A stretch of DNA of 40,319 nt from Methanobrevibacter sp. (GTDB taxonomy: Archaea > Methanobacteriota > Methanobacteria > Methanobacteriales > Methanobacteriaceae): positions 1 through 40,319 of the forward strand of contig NZ_JAFRSC010000007.1 in NCBI RefSeq assembly GCF_017427765.1, in the 5' to 3' direction. The notes under the pieces were generated by a model. The model saw only the letters and a list, made by a program, of their open reading frames with translations, did not search any database and had not been told where the DNA came from. The position numbers and the translations under genes were made by a program. Of this stretch, positions 24,984-33,148 are shown piece after piece; within the stretch, counting starts at the first letter, position 1; each line of letters begins with the position of its first letter.

Positions 24984-26768
24984 ATGTGTGGAATTGTAGG
25001 TTGTATATTAAAAGAAGATGAAGATGTCGCATCAATCCTTTTTGACTGTATCTCCAAGTTGGAATACAGAGGTTATGATTCAATAGGCCTTGCAACATTT
25101 TCAGAAGGTAAAATTCACATCAAAAAAGATAAGGGAAAGATTCAGGAAGTTGACAATAGCTTAAATTTAACAGACATGCCGGGTAATTTCGGTATTGCTC
25201 ATGTAAGATGGGCAACACATGGTGACCCATCCAAATTGAATTCTCATCCTCATGTTGATGAAGAAAATACAGTAGCAGTCGTTCACAACGGAATTATTGA
25301 AAACTATTTGGAAATAAAGGAAAAATTAACTCTTGAAGGTCACGTTTTCAAATCAGATACTGATACTGAAGTAATTCCTCATTTGATTCAAAAGTTCATG
25401 GATGAAAAATTCGACCTTGAACATGCCGTTAGAAAAACAATCGATGTTATAGAAGGAGCATATGCAATTGCAGCTATTTCAACTAAGGAACCTGATAAAA
25501 TAGTTGCGACCCGTAAAGATTCTCCATTAATTGTCGGTTTAGGCGATAATGGATATTATCTGGCATCTGACTCTCCGGCTATTTTAAAATATGCAAAAGA
25601 CATAATCTATCCTGAAAAAGGTGAAATAGTCATTATTGACCGAGAAGGAGTCATTGTCCATGATGAATTTGACAATGTGGTCAACAAAGAAATTGAAACT
25701 ATTAACTGGACTCCTGAAATGGCTGAAAAGGAAGGTTATGATCATTTCATGATAAAAGAAATCAATGAACAGGCAACAGCTGTCAGAAATACTTTAACTC
25801 AGGCCGAAAACATTCAGGAAATTATTGATGATATTGATGACATTCAAAGAATATGCTTTGTTGCATGCGGAACATCTTATCATGCATCATTAACAGGAAA
25901 ATATTTGATTGAATCTCTTGCAGGAATTCCAACTGATGTTATTCTTGCATCTGAGTTTAAATATTCGGCAAATACTTTAAACGATAAGACTTTAGTTATT
26001 TTCATTTCCCAATCCGGTGAAACTGCAGATTCCCTTAAGGCATTGGATGTTGCCAATCAGACCTCAAAGACTTTGGGGATTGTAAATGTTGCAGGCTCAG
26101 CAATTACCAGAAGGGCACATTATGTTATCCAGACTCAGGCAGGTCCTGAAATTGGTGTTGCAGCAACAAAAACTTATGTGGCTCAGCTGACTTCAATTTA
26201 TCTGTTTGCAGCATTGCTTTCAAATAATCAGGAATTGCTTAAGGAGCTTGAAAGGGTTCCTGAATTTATTGATGAGACTTTACAGGATGTTGACACTATC
26301 AAGGATATCTCAACAAGATATAATTATGCACGTGACTTTTTCTATCTGGGAAGAGGGTACTCATATCCGACAGCACTTGAAGGTGCTCTGAAACTTAAAG
26401 AAATTTCATATATTCATGGTGAAGGATACGCTGCAGGAGAGCTAAAACATGGTCCTTTGGCTTTAATTGATGAAGGAATACCTGTTGTTGTCATTATACC
26501 TCCTGGAGATAACTATAGAAAAACCATGAGTAATTTGGAAGAGGTTAAATCACGTGGCGCTAATGTATTGGCAATAGGATCTGATGATGATGAATCTCTA
26601 AAGAGTAAGGCCAATGTTGTAATTTCAATAAACTCTGAGGTAAAAGAAATTATCGCACCTTTAGTTTACATTGTGCCGTTGCAATTGATTGCATATTACA
26701 TTACTCTTGAAAAGGGTCATGACCCTGACAAACCTAAAAATTTGGCAAAATGCGTAACTGTTGAATAG
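24984..26768 (+). CDS. glmS: Glutamine--fructose-6-phosphate aminotransferase (isomerizing)
   Basis: GlmS makes glucosamine-6-phosphate, the entry to UDP-GlcNAc. UDP-GlcNAc is needed for pseudomurein and for the nonulosonate cluster in this window. The 594 residues contain the class II glutaminase domain: Cys2 is the nucleophile after Met removal (MCGIVGC), with HVRWATHGDPSKLNSHPH and HNGIIENY. Two SIS sugar-isomerase domains follow: ACGTSYHASLTGKY, FISQSGETADSL, GYSYPTALEGALKLKEI and GELKHGPLALI. The C-terminus PKNLAKCVTVE is standard. GGTGAT inside the end of cobA is the ribosome site. No glmS-type ribozyme or riboswitch precedes it. Confidence 0.96.
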   Translation: MCGIVGCILKEDEDVASILFDCISKLEYRGYDSIGLATFSEGKIHIKKDKGKIQEVDNSLNLTDMPGNFGIAHVRWATHGDPSKLNSHPHVDEENTVAVVHNGIIENYLEIKEKLTLEGHVFKSDTDTEVIPHLIQKFMDEKFDLEHAVRKTIDVIEGAYAIAAISTKEPDKIVATRKDSPLIVGLGDNGYYLASDSPAILKYAKDIIYPEKGEIVIIDREGVIVHDEFDNVVNKEIETINWTPEMAEKEGYDHFMIKEINEQATAVRNTLTQAENIQEIIDDIDDIQRICFVACGTSYHASLTGKYLIESLAGIPTDVILASEFKYSANTLNDKTLVIFISQSGETADSLKALDVANQTSKTLGIVNVAGSAITRRAHYVIQTQAGPEIGVAATKTYVAQLTSIYLFAALLSNNQELLKELERVPEFIDETLQDVDTIKDISTRYNYARDFFYLGRGYSYPTALEGALKLKEISYIHGEGYAAGELKHGPLALIDEGIPVVVIIPPGDNYRKTMSNLEEVKSRGANVLAIGSDDDESLKSKANVVISINSEVKEIIAPLVYIVPLQLIAYYITLEKGHDPDKPKNLAKCVTVE

Positions 26769-26797
26769 GTTTTTTAACCTTATTCACTTTTTTTATT
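26763..26797 (+). terminator. Terminator of the purC-glmS operon
   Basis: GAATAGGTT (26763-26771) pairs with AACCTTATTC (26776-26785), with one bulged T, around a TTTT loop. A T-rich stretch follows at 26787-26797. The glmS stop codon lies within the left arm. Confidence 0.75.
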
Positions 26798-27154
26798 ATT
26801 TGAGCTTTAAATTTAATTTTACATATTATAATTATTTTATTTCTTATTTTTATTAGTAATTTTTTGTTATTTTTTAAGAAATGATTGATTTGTGGGTATT
26901 ATCTGTCTTTAAACTTTTTTAGTGGATAAAAATTTAGTTAGCTATTGTTTGTTATAAAAATTTCATTTTTAATATAATTTTGTCTTTTATTAATAATTTC
27001 AATTAATTTAATCTTTTTAAAGTATTTTTAAACTTATAAATGTTTATTTTACTTAAATTTAACATATTTGAGCTTTTTTTGAAAATCAAAAGCTTTTTAT
27101 AGAAAAAGTGTAATAAAAGTAATTACGAACAAATGTTAAGTGGAGTTAACGTTT
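26798..27154 (+). other. AT-rich intergenic region with adhesin promoter
   Basis: No gene is seen in these 357 bases. A BRE/TATA-like element (AAAGC then TTTTTATAG, about 27089-27102) lies some 55 bases before the adhesin-like ATG and is the probable promoter. GGAG at 27142-27145 is the ribosome site. The rest is A/T-rich spacer without a recognisable remnant. Confidence 0.5.
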
Positions 27155-29017
27155 ATGTTTAATAAAAAAATGAGTTTATTCCTGATAACTCTAGTATTCA
27201 TGTTGTCAATTTCTGCAGTTGTTGCTGCTGATACAAATTCAACTGACGACATTATTGCTAGTGAAATCGGTGAAGAGCCTCCTTCGGGTAGTGCTAACTC
27301 AATTTCTGTAGATGGGGATACTTTAACTGCTGCCTCTAATATAAATTATACATTGGCTAGCAGTAACGTTGAAACATATTACAGCGGATATAATTATGAT
27401 GTTGTTTTAAAGCAGAACAACGATCCTTTGAAAAATGCATCAGTCACTTTAAAAGTTAATGGTGTTAGTTATACACAAACTACTGACAGCAGTGGAAAAG
27501 TTTCCATCCCATTAAATTTAAATGCAGGAAACTATGTGATTTCCACATCTTATGGTAGTGTATCTAACAGTACTAATGTAAAAGTAACTGCTTCCATAAA
27601 AGCTAGTGACTTGACTAAGACATATAAAAGTTCTAAAGGTTTTTCAGCTACTTTTCTTGACAGTAAAGGTAATGTCTTGAAAAATAAGAATACCAAATTC
27701 ATTATTTGCGGAAAAACTTATAATGTAAAGACCAATTCCAAAGGTGTAGCTACTATTGCTATAAATTTAAAGCCTGGAACTTATGCAATTACTCTTGTTC
27801 ATCCGAATGGATATAGGTTGTCTAAAAAGATTACTGTTAAAACATCAGTTGTTGCAAGTGATGTGTCAAAGCATTATTTAAGTTCTAAAGTCTTTTCTGC
27901 AACATTTTATGGTACAAATGGAAAACTGATGGCAAATAAATATATCAAGTTTATTGCTCACGGAAAAACTTTCAGTGTCAAGACCAACTCTAAAGGTGTG
28001 GCAAGTATTTCAATCATTTCAAAACCGTCCACATTTAAGATGTATTCTGTAAATACACAGACTGGTGAAAAGGTTGCAAATACTGTTAAGATATCACCTA
28101 CATTGAGTGCAAGTTCCATGACTGTCTTTTCAGATAGGACTTCAACTTTTAAAGTAAAACTTTATAAAAACGATAAACTGGTTAAAAACGCTCAGGTTTA
28201 CGTTTATATTAAAGGTGTTAAGAAAGTCTTAAAGACTGATTCAAACGGTGTGGCAAGTGTTAATTTCAAATTGGCTAAAGGTACATACACATTTAAATCC
28301 TATGATCCTTACACCAAATCAAGCATTAATACAAAAATCACTGTTAAATTGGCATCAATTAAGGCAAATGATGTTGTAACCAGGGAGCATAAGTCTTCAG
28401 TATTTACTGCAACTCTTTTAAATCAGGACGGAAGCCTTGCAAAAAATACCAATATGCAAATTACGCTTGATGGTAAAACCAATACTGTCAAAACAGGTTC
28501 AAATGGAGCGGCTTCACTGAATTTCAAACTTGATGCAGGTACTTATAAAGTGACTTGTAAGGATTTATCTACAGGTTACACATTAACCAAAACTATTGAG
28601 GTTTATCCTTCAAGCAGTGGAAAAACCTATGACAAATATGGTGTTTCAGATGATGGATTGACTATATTGGCTATTGGTAGAGCTTCTGCTTCAGGTGAAC
28701 TCAGTAAATATGGTTATACATTCTATGCAACTGAATTCAATAGGACATGCTCATATTGCGGAAGCCATGAACTCTATTGGAGCATCTTCTTTGCAGGTTC
28801 TGAGACTGCCAACTGGGGTACTTTCCCGGCAACAGGAAATGGTGAGGGAAGTAGCGCTGAAGGTATAATTGTCTGTGCAAAATGTGACAGTGACTGGTCA
28901 GTATTCGGCCATAACCATGGCGGATCCGGTGGAGACTTGACTGTTGTAACACCGACTCACTCATGTAGTAAGTCAGATGCATATGATTTAAAAAGCGGAG
29001 ATTATGTAGCGGCATAA
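27155..29017 (+). CDS. Secreted Ig-repeat adhesin-like protein with a Cys-paired C-terminal domain
   Basis: This is a 620-residue exported protein. FNKKMSLFLITLVFMLSISAVVAA is the signal peptide. Residues about 60-505 hold five tandem Ig-like repeats of some 85-90 residues, each with T-N/D-S-K/N-G-V-A near the middle (TNSKGVATI, TNSKGVASI, TDSNGVASV, TGSNGAASL). The remainder is a different domain with C532-x2-C535, C574-x2-C577, an H-N-H pair and C604 (TCSYCGSHE, VCAKCD, GHNHGG). This looks like a metal-binding or zinc-ribbon-like fold outside the cell. No C-terminal anchor is present. The start is ATG 27155 with GGAG upstream; a GTG at 27140 overlaps that site. The gene ends inside the 3' end of the opposite MnmC-like gene. 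Surface adhesion is the family guess; the terminal domain is unassigned. Confidence 0.8.
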   Translation: MFNKKMSLFLITLVFMLSISAVVAADTNSTDDIIASEIGEEPPSGSANSISVDGDTLTAASNINYTLASSNVETYYSGYNYDVVLKQNNDPLKNASVTLKVNGVSYTQTTDSSGKVSIPLNLNAGNYVISTSYGSVSNSTNVKVTASIKASDLTKTYKSSKGFSATFLDSKGNVLKNKNTKFIICGKTYNVKTNSKGVATIAINLKPGTYAITLVHPNGYRLSKKITVKTSVVASDVSKHYLSSKVFSATFYGTNGKLMANKYIKFIAHGKTFSVKTNSKGVASISIISKPSTFKMYSVNTQTGEKVANTVKISPTLSASSMTVFSDRTSTFKVKLYKNDKLVKNAQVYVYIKGVKKVLKTDSNGVASVNFKLAKGTYTFKSYDPYTKSSINTKITVKLASIKANDVVTREHKSSVFTATLLNQDGSLAKNTNMQITLDGKTNTVKTGSNGAASLNFKLDAGTYKVTCKDLSTGYTLTKTIEVYPSSSGKTYDKYGVSDDGLTILAIGRASASGELSKYGYTFYATEFNRTCSYCGSHELYWSIFFAGSETANWGTFPATGNGEGSSAEGIIVCAKCDSDWSVFGHNHGGSGGDLTVVTPTHSCSKSDAYDLKSGDYVAA

Positions 29018-30225
29018 TTTCCTGATTTAACTTTTTTTAATCTTTTTTTCATTTCTAGAATTCTATTTTTTGAATTATTTGTTCTATCCTGTTTTTTTGT
29101 ATAGTCATTTTCACATTCGACGATATAATATGCTTCATCGGATGTTGTTGACGGAATATTCATTTTAGCCAAATTGCGTTCAACACGCCTTTTTAGTTTC
29201 TCGTCATCCATTTCACATGCCAGAAAGATTGGTGTTTTAACAGCAGAGGAAATTTTGGTATTATGGCGGGCATTATGTCGCTCTTCAGTTCGTCTATCTA
29301 AAATAGTATCGCTATTATCATTTAAATTAGGGTCTCTGAATGGAATTCCAACGTCTGACAGTGCAATCCTTATTTCATCGTTTTTTGGAAGGGCAGTATC
29401 AAGCATTTCAGGATTTGGGCTTGCCAGGGTTCCGCCCTGTTTTCTTCCAAAAATCGGGCCTTGACCTATAAAGAAATCTGCTTCGATGAATGCTGCTCTG
29501 ACAGGTGCGGAAGATGTATATGTTGCAACAATGCCGTCATCTTTAATAATTCTTCTAAATTCCTTGAAAAATTCAAGTGAAAATAACTCCGGAGCCATGT
29601 TCTGGCTGAATGGATCTAAAAATATTGCATCATAGCTATCATCATCTAACTTTTGCACGGTCTGTCTTGCATCCTCAATATAAACATTGATGTCAATGTT
29701 TTCAGGTATTTCAGATTTTTCAAGACTTAATGATGAATAATTCTGTTTTATGAGTTCCTCTTCAATAGCCTTTTTTGTAATGTCATGCTCTTTTATTGGT
29801 GATGGGACTAAAAGGCCGCATGCTAGAGTTGCTTTGGATATTTCCACCATATCTATTGTTAAGTTGGAATCACAGCTATTTTTTATAAAATCGGCAATTG
29901 CCGCTGATGTGTTGTATCCGATTCCGGCACAAATGTCGAGAATGGCTATATCTTCATCATATCTGAATTTCATAGGTTTGATAAACTTCTCAAATGACTC
30001 ACTTATTGCGCCTGTAGATGTATGTAATGTTTCAACTTTATGATTTATCTCTTTTGAATTAATAGAATAAGATCCATCATCTGTTAAAACAAAATAATCA
30101 TTGTAAGTATCAAAAAAATTAACTCTACTTTCAATATTCTGACCACTTCTTTCTTCATCGAAATATTGGTTGATTAAATCGAACACATCATCACTAATTA
30201 TCCGGGCATCATTTTCATAACTCAT
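29002..30225 (-). CDS. MnmC-like tRNA methyltransferase
   Basis: This 407-residue SAM-dependent methyltransferase contains the MnmC methyltransferase domain (DUF752/Methyltransf_30). In bacteria that domain completes mnm5-type modification at wobble U34. LDICAGIGYNTSAAIADF (about residues 94-111) is the SAM loop. AIFLDPFSQNMAPELFSLEF carries the DPF catalytic signature, and VATYTSSAPVRAAFIEADF and GRKQGGTLASP are MnmC-typical. Unlike bacterial MnmC there is no FAD oxidase domain. Residues 330-407 are basic and may bind RNA. The gene overlaps the adhesin-like gene tail to tail by 16 bases and is divergent from tgtA, another tRNA-modification gene. Confidence 0.8.
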   Translation of the reverse strand: MSYENDARIISDDVFDLINQYFDEERSGQNIESRVNFFDTYNDYFVLTDDGSYSINSKEINHKVETLHTSTGAISESFEKFIKPMKFRYDEDIAILDICAGIGYNTSAAIADFIKNSCDSNLTIDMVEISKATLACGLLVPSPIKEHDITKKAIEEELIKQNYSSLSLEKSEIPENIDINVYIEDARQTVQKLDDDSYDAIFLDPFSQNMAPELFSLEFFKEFRRIIKDDGIVATYTSSAPVRAAFIEADFFIGQGPIFGRKQGGTLASPNPEMLDTALPKNDEIRIALSDVGIPFRDPNLNDNSDTILDRRTEERHNARHNTKISSAVKTPIFLACEMDDEKLKRRVERNLAKMNIPSTTSDEAYYIVECENDYTKKQDRTNNSKNRILEMKKRLKKVKSGNYAAT

Positions 30226-30339
30226 TTTATCTAAATTAAATTTTTAGTTTTTCTTTTTAAAAAATTTTCTAAAATCAATTTTCCATAATCTCATTTTTTA
30301 ATAAACAGAAATGACTTTTCAATTTCCAGTTGAGCAAAA

Positions 30340-30347
30340 TTTATATA
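30340..30347 (+). promoter_or_regulatory. TATA box of the tgtA unit
   Basis: TTTATATA preceded by an A-rich BRE (GCAAAA) is a strong archaeal promoter core. It sits about 140 bases before the tgtA start, implying an untranslated leader near 115 bases long. Confidence 0.6.
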
Positions 30348-30414
30348 ATTTCTAATTTAATGTTTATTTAGATATTTGAAATTCCAAAACTATCTTTTTG
30401 GATATGATTTTTGT

Positions 30415-30461
30415 GTGAACTTAATATTTTTATCCTATTTTTGAATTAAAATAATGTTCAC
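30415..30461 (+). repeat. Long imperfect inverted repeat in the tgtA leader
   Basis: GTGAAC (30415-30420) and GTTCAC (30456-30461) flank A/T segments that also partly pair (TTAATATTTT against AATTAAAATAAT). The predicted stem-loop lies between the TATA box and the ribosome site, so it would be transcribed. It could be a regulatory leader structure or a chance feature of A/T-rich DNA. Confidence 0.35.
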
Positions 30462-30486
30462 TAAATAAATGACTAGGGTTAAATAA

Positions 30487-32466
30487 ATGTTTGAAATTAA
30501 AGCTAAAGATAATATGGGGCGTGTTGGAGTTTTAAAAACAAAACATGGGGATGTTAAAACTCCTGCATTAATGCCGGTTATTCATCCGCGCAAACAGGCG
30601 ATAGATGTTGGCAAATATGGTGCGGATATTGTAATTACCAATGCATATCTGATTTACAAGGATGAGGAGCTAAAAAAAGAGGCAATTGAGAAAGGATTGC
30701 ATGAACTGATTCACTTTGACGGACCTGTAATGACGGATTCCGGTTCTTTCCAGTTATCCGTTTATGGGGATGTTGAAATTACAAACAAGGAAGTCATTGA
30801 GTTTCAGGAATTAATCAAGACAGACATAGGAACAAGTCTCGATATTCCAACAGCTCCTTTTGTGGACAGAGAAAAAGCCGAAAGCGATTTGGAAATTACT
30901 CTTGAAAGGGCAAAAGAAGCGGTCGAGTATAAAAAGGAACATAATATTGAAATGCTTTTAAACTCAGTAGTTCAGGGTTCAACTTACATGGATTTGAGAA
31001 GAGAATGTGCCCGTGAATTATCAAAGCTTGATGCGGATTTATATCCTATCGGAGCAGTAGTTCCTTTAATGGAGTCATATCATTACAAGGATTTGGTTGA
31101 TGTTGTGATGAACTCAATGAAAGAGTTATCAGACACCGTTCCCCGCCATCTGATGGGTGCAGGACATCCTATGATTTTTGCTCTTTGTGTTGCAATGGGC
31201 TGCGATTTGTTTGACTCAGCGGCTTATATTTTATATGCTGAAGATGACAGGCTTTTGTCAACAAGAGGAACCTTTAAATTGGAAAACTTGCAGGAAATGC
31301 CTTGTTCTTGTGAAGTATGTACCAATTACACTCCTGATGACTTAAGGGCCATGCCGAAAGAAAAGAGAAGAGATTTGATAGCCCAACACAATTTGCATGT
31401 TTCATTTGCAGAGTTAAGACTAATCAGGCAAGCTATTTATGATGGAAATTTAATGGAACTGGTAGAAGAGAGATGTCGTGCTCATCCTGCACTTCTTGAA
31501 GCAGTAAGACAACTCGGCAATTACTCAAAAGATTTGGAAAAATATGATCCGAGAAGTAAAAAGTCAGCATTTTTCTACACCGGTTCGGAATCATTATGCA
31601 GGCCGGAAGTCTTAAGGCACATGCAAAAACTACGCAACATGCCTAAAAAAAGTAATCTCGTAATTCTTCCTCCTTCAAGAAAACCTTACTCAAAATTCGT
31701 ATCAGGCAAACTGGGAGAATTCTACACATATGGTGTAGAACAGGAATTGGACTTGGATGATACAGATTTCATGGTACTTGATATTCCATTCGGATTAGTT
31801 CCATTGGAAATCGATGAAGTATATCCTTTAAGCCAAAGCGATGCTCCAAAAACAAGAGATGTTGACAGCATTGAATTTTTAGAAGATTTCATTACGGAAT
31901 TTGTCGAATATTACAATCAGGTCCTGATTCACTCAAGGATTGTAAAAGATTTGGAAATGGGTCTTTACAATAAATGCACTGCTTCAGATGAAATAAGATA
32001 TAAAAAGGATGATATTAAAAAAATCAAGGCCATTGCGGATTATCAGTTTGGTGTTGGCGCAGGTGAAGCATTATTTACAGGCAACATCAACATCGAGAAA
32101 AGTAAAAAAACAGGAAAAATCAGACATATATATGACGGCAAAGTATTGATTGTCAATATGAGGGCATCTGATTCCTATCTGATATTATCAAAAGAAGGAG
32201 CAAAAAGACTGCACAATAAAATGCCTTATCCGCAAAACAGGGTTGTCGTCAATAAGGACTCAGAACCGTTTGCACTTGACGGAAAAAGTGTATTCTGCAA
32301 ATTTGTAGTTGACTGTGATGACAGTATCCGTGCAAAGGACGAAGTTTTAATTGTCAGTGAAGAAGATAAATTGCTGGCTTACGGCAAATCTCTTTTAGGA
32401 GCATGTGAGATAAAAGAGTTCATGACCGGTCAGGCCATTAAAACCAGAAAAGGAATGAAAAAGTGA
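30487..32466 (+). CDS. tgtA: tRNA-guanine(15) transglycosylase (archaeosine synthesis)
   Basis: ArcTGT exchanges guanine 15 of archaeal tRNAs for preQ0, the first step of archaeosine. The 659 residues are full length. The catalytic barrel comes first: MPVIHPRKQAIDVGKYG, MTDSGSFQLSVYGDVEI with the nucleophilic Asp, VVQGSTYMDLRRECA, and the zinc-site cysteines C273, C275 and C278 in CSCEVC. Linker domains follow, and a C-terminal PUA domain (about 580-655: GKVLIVNMRASDSYLILSKEG, KDEVLIV) binds the tRNA acceptor. AGGGTT is the weak ribosome site. A methyltransferase and a flippase follow closely on the same strand. Confidence 0.96.
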   Translation: MFEIKAKDNMGRVGVLKTKHGDVKTPALMPVIHPRKQAIDVGKYGADIVITNAYLIYKDEELKKEAIEKGLHELIHFDGPVMTDSGSFQLSVYGDVEITNKEVIEFQELIKTDIGTSLDIPTAPFVDREKAESDLEITLERAKEAVEYKKEHNIEMLLNSVVQGSTYMDLRRECARELSKLDADLYPIGAVVPLMESYHYKDLVDVVMNSMKELSDTVPRHLMGAGHPMIFALCVAMGCDLFDSAAYILYAEDDRLLSTRGTFKLENLQEMPCSCEVCTNYTPDDLRAMPKEKRRDLIAQHNLHVSFAELRLIRQAIYDGNLMELVEERCRAHPALLEAVRQLGNYSKDLEKYDPRSKKSAFFYTGSESLCRPEVLRHMQKLRNMPKKSNLVILPPSRKPYSKFVSGKLGEFYTYGVEQELDLDDTDFMVLDIPFGLVPLEIDEVYPLSQSDAPKTRDVDSIEFLEDFITEFVEYYNQVLIHSRIVKDLEMGLYNKCTASDEIRYKKDDIKKIKAIADYQFGVGAGEALFTGNINIEKSKKTGKIRHIYDGKVLIVNMRASDSYLILSKEGAKRLHNKMPYPQNRVVVNKDSEPFALDGKSVFCKFVVDCDDSIRAKDEVLIVSEEDKLLAYGKSLLGACEIKEFMTGQAIKTRKGMKK

Positions 32467-32470
32467 TAAT

Positions 32471-33139
32471 ATGAGTGAAAATGATAAAGTTAACACAGGT
32501 CACAATATTGAAGACAAGGAGCTAATCAAAAATGCAAGAAAACCTGTTGGTGAGCTGGGCCATCAGATACTGGATAGAATGAACAAATCCCATGAGTCAA
32601 TGGCTCAATGGGGAGTAAGTCACTTTGAAATTGCTGAAGACAGCAAAATCCTTGATATCGGTTGTGGAGGTGGAAGAAACATTCAGCGATTTGCCGAACA
32701 GATTTCACAAAACGGTCGTGTTGTTGGAATTGACTATTCGGAAGTAAGTGTTGAAAAATCCACTAAATTAAACCAGGAATTTATTAATCAAGGCATTGTT
32801 AACGTCCTTCAGGGTTCTGTTTCAGATATGCCTTTTTATGATGAAACTTTTGATATTGTAACCGGTTTTGAAACAATATATTTCTGGCCGGATTTTATCA
32901 ATGACTTAAAAGAAGTAAATAGGGTCCTTAAAAAAGACGGTTTGGTATTTTTCTGTAATGAAGCAGTTTACAGAGAAGGTGAAATGGAAAAGTACGATGA
33001 CTTGGTGGAACTTCTGGATATGAAAATCTATTCAGAGGATGTCCTAAAGGAATCTCTTGAAAAAACAGGATTTAAGGATTTTAAAGCCTATCTAAATGAA
33101 GAAAATGAGTGGATTTGTGTTTTAGCAAGAAAAATTTAA
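32471..33139 (+). CDS. Class I SAM-dependent methyltransferase
   Basis: This 222-residue Rossmann-fold methyltransferase resembles the UbiE/Methyltransf_11 group. ILDIGCGGGRNIQRFAEQ (about residues 60-77) is motif I, VVGIDYSEVSVEKS motif II, GSVSDMPFYDETFDIVTGFE motif III/IV, and VNRVLKKDGLVFFCNE the post-motif strand. ATG 32471 has GTGAT three bases upstream and lies just after tgtA. Small-molecule substrates are usual for this group; tRNA is possible given the neighbour but unsupported. The flippase follows within nine bases. Confidence 0.85.
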   Translation: MSENDKVNTGHNIEDKELIKNARKPVGELGHQILDRMNKSHESMAQWGVSHFEIAEDSKILDIGCGGGRNIQRFAEQISQNGRVVGIDYSEVSVEKSTKLNQEFINQGIVNVLQGSVSDMPFYDETFDIVTGFETIYFWPDFINDLKEVNRVLKKDGLVFFCNEAVYREGEMEKYDDLVELLDMKIYSEDVLKESLEKTGFKDFKAYLNEENEWICVLARKI

Positions 33140-33148
33140 GGTTTGACT

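Noticed and set aside
24960..24984. glmS ribozyme or riboswitch
   Set aside because: The glmS start directly abuts the cobA stop, leaving no space for a leader element.
29174..30043. Two plus-strand frames of 96-97 codons opposite the MnmC-like gene
   Set aside because: Serine-rich shadow sequence with no start signal; the minus-strand protein has clear motifs.
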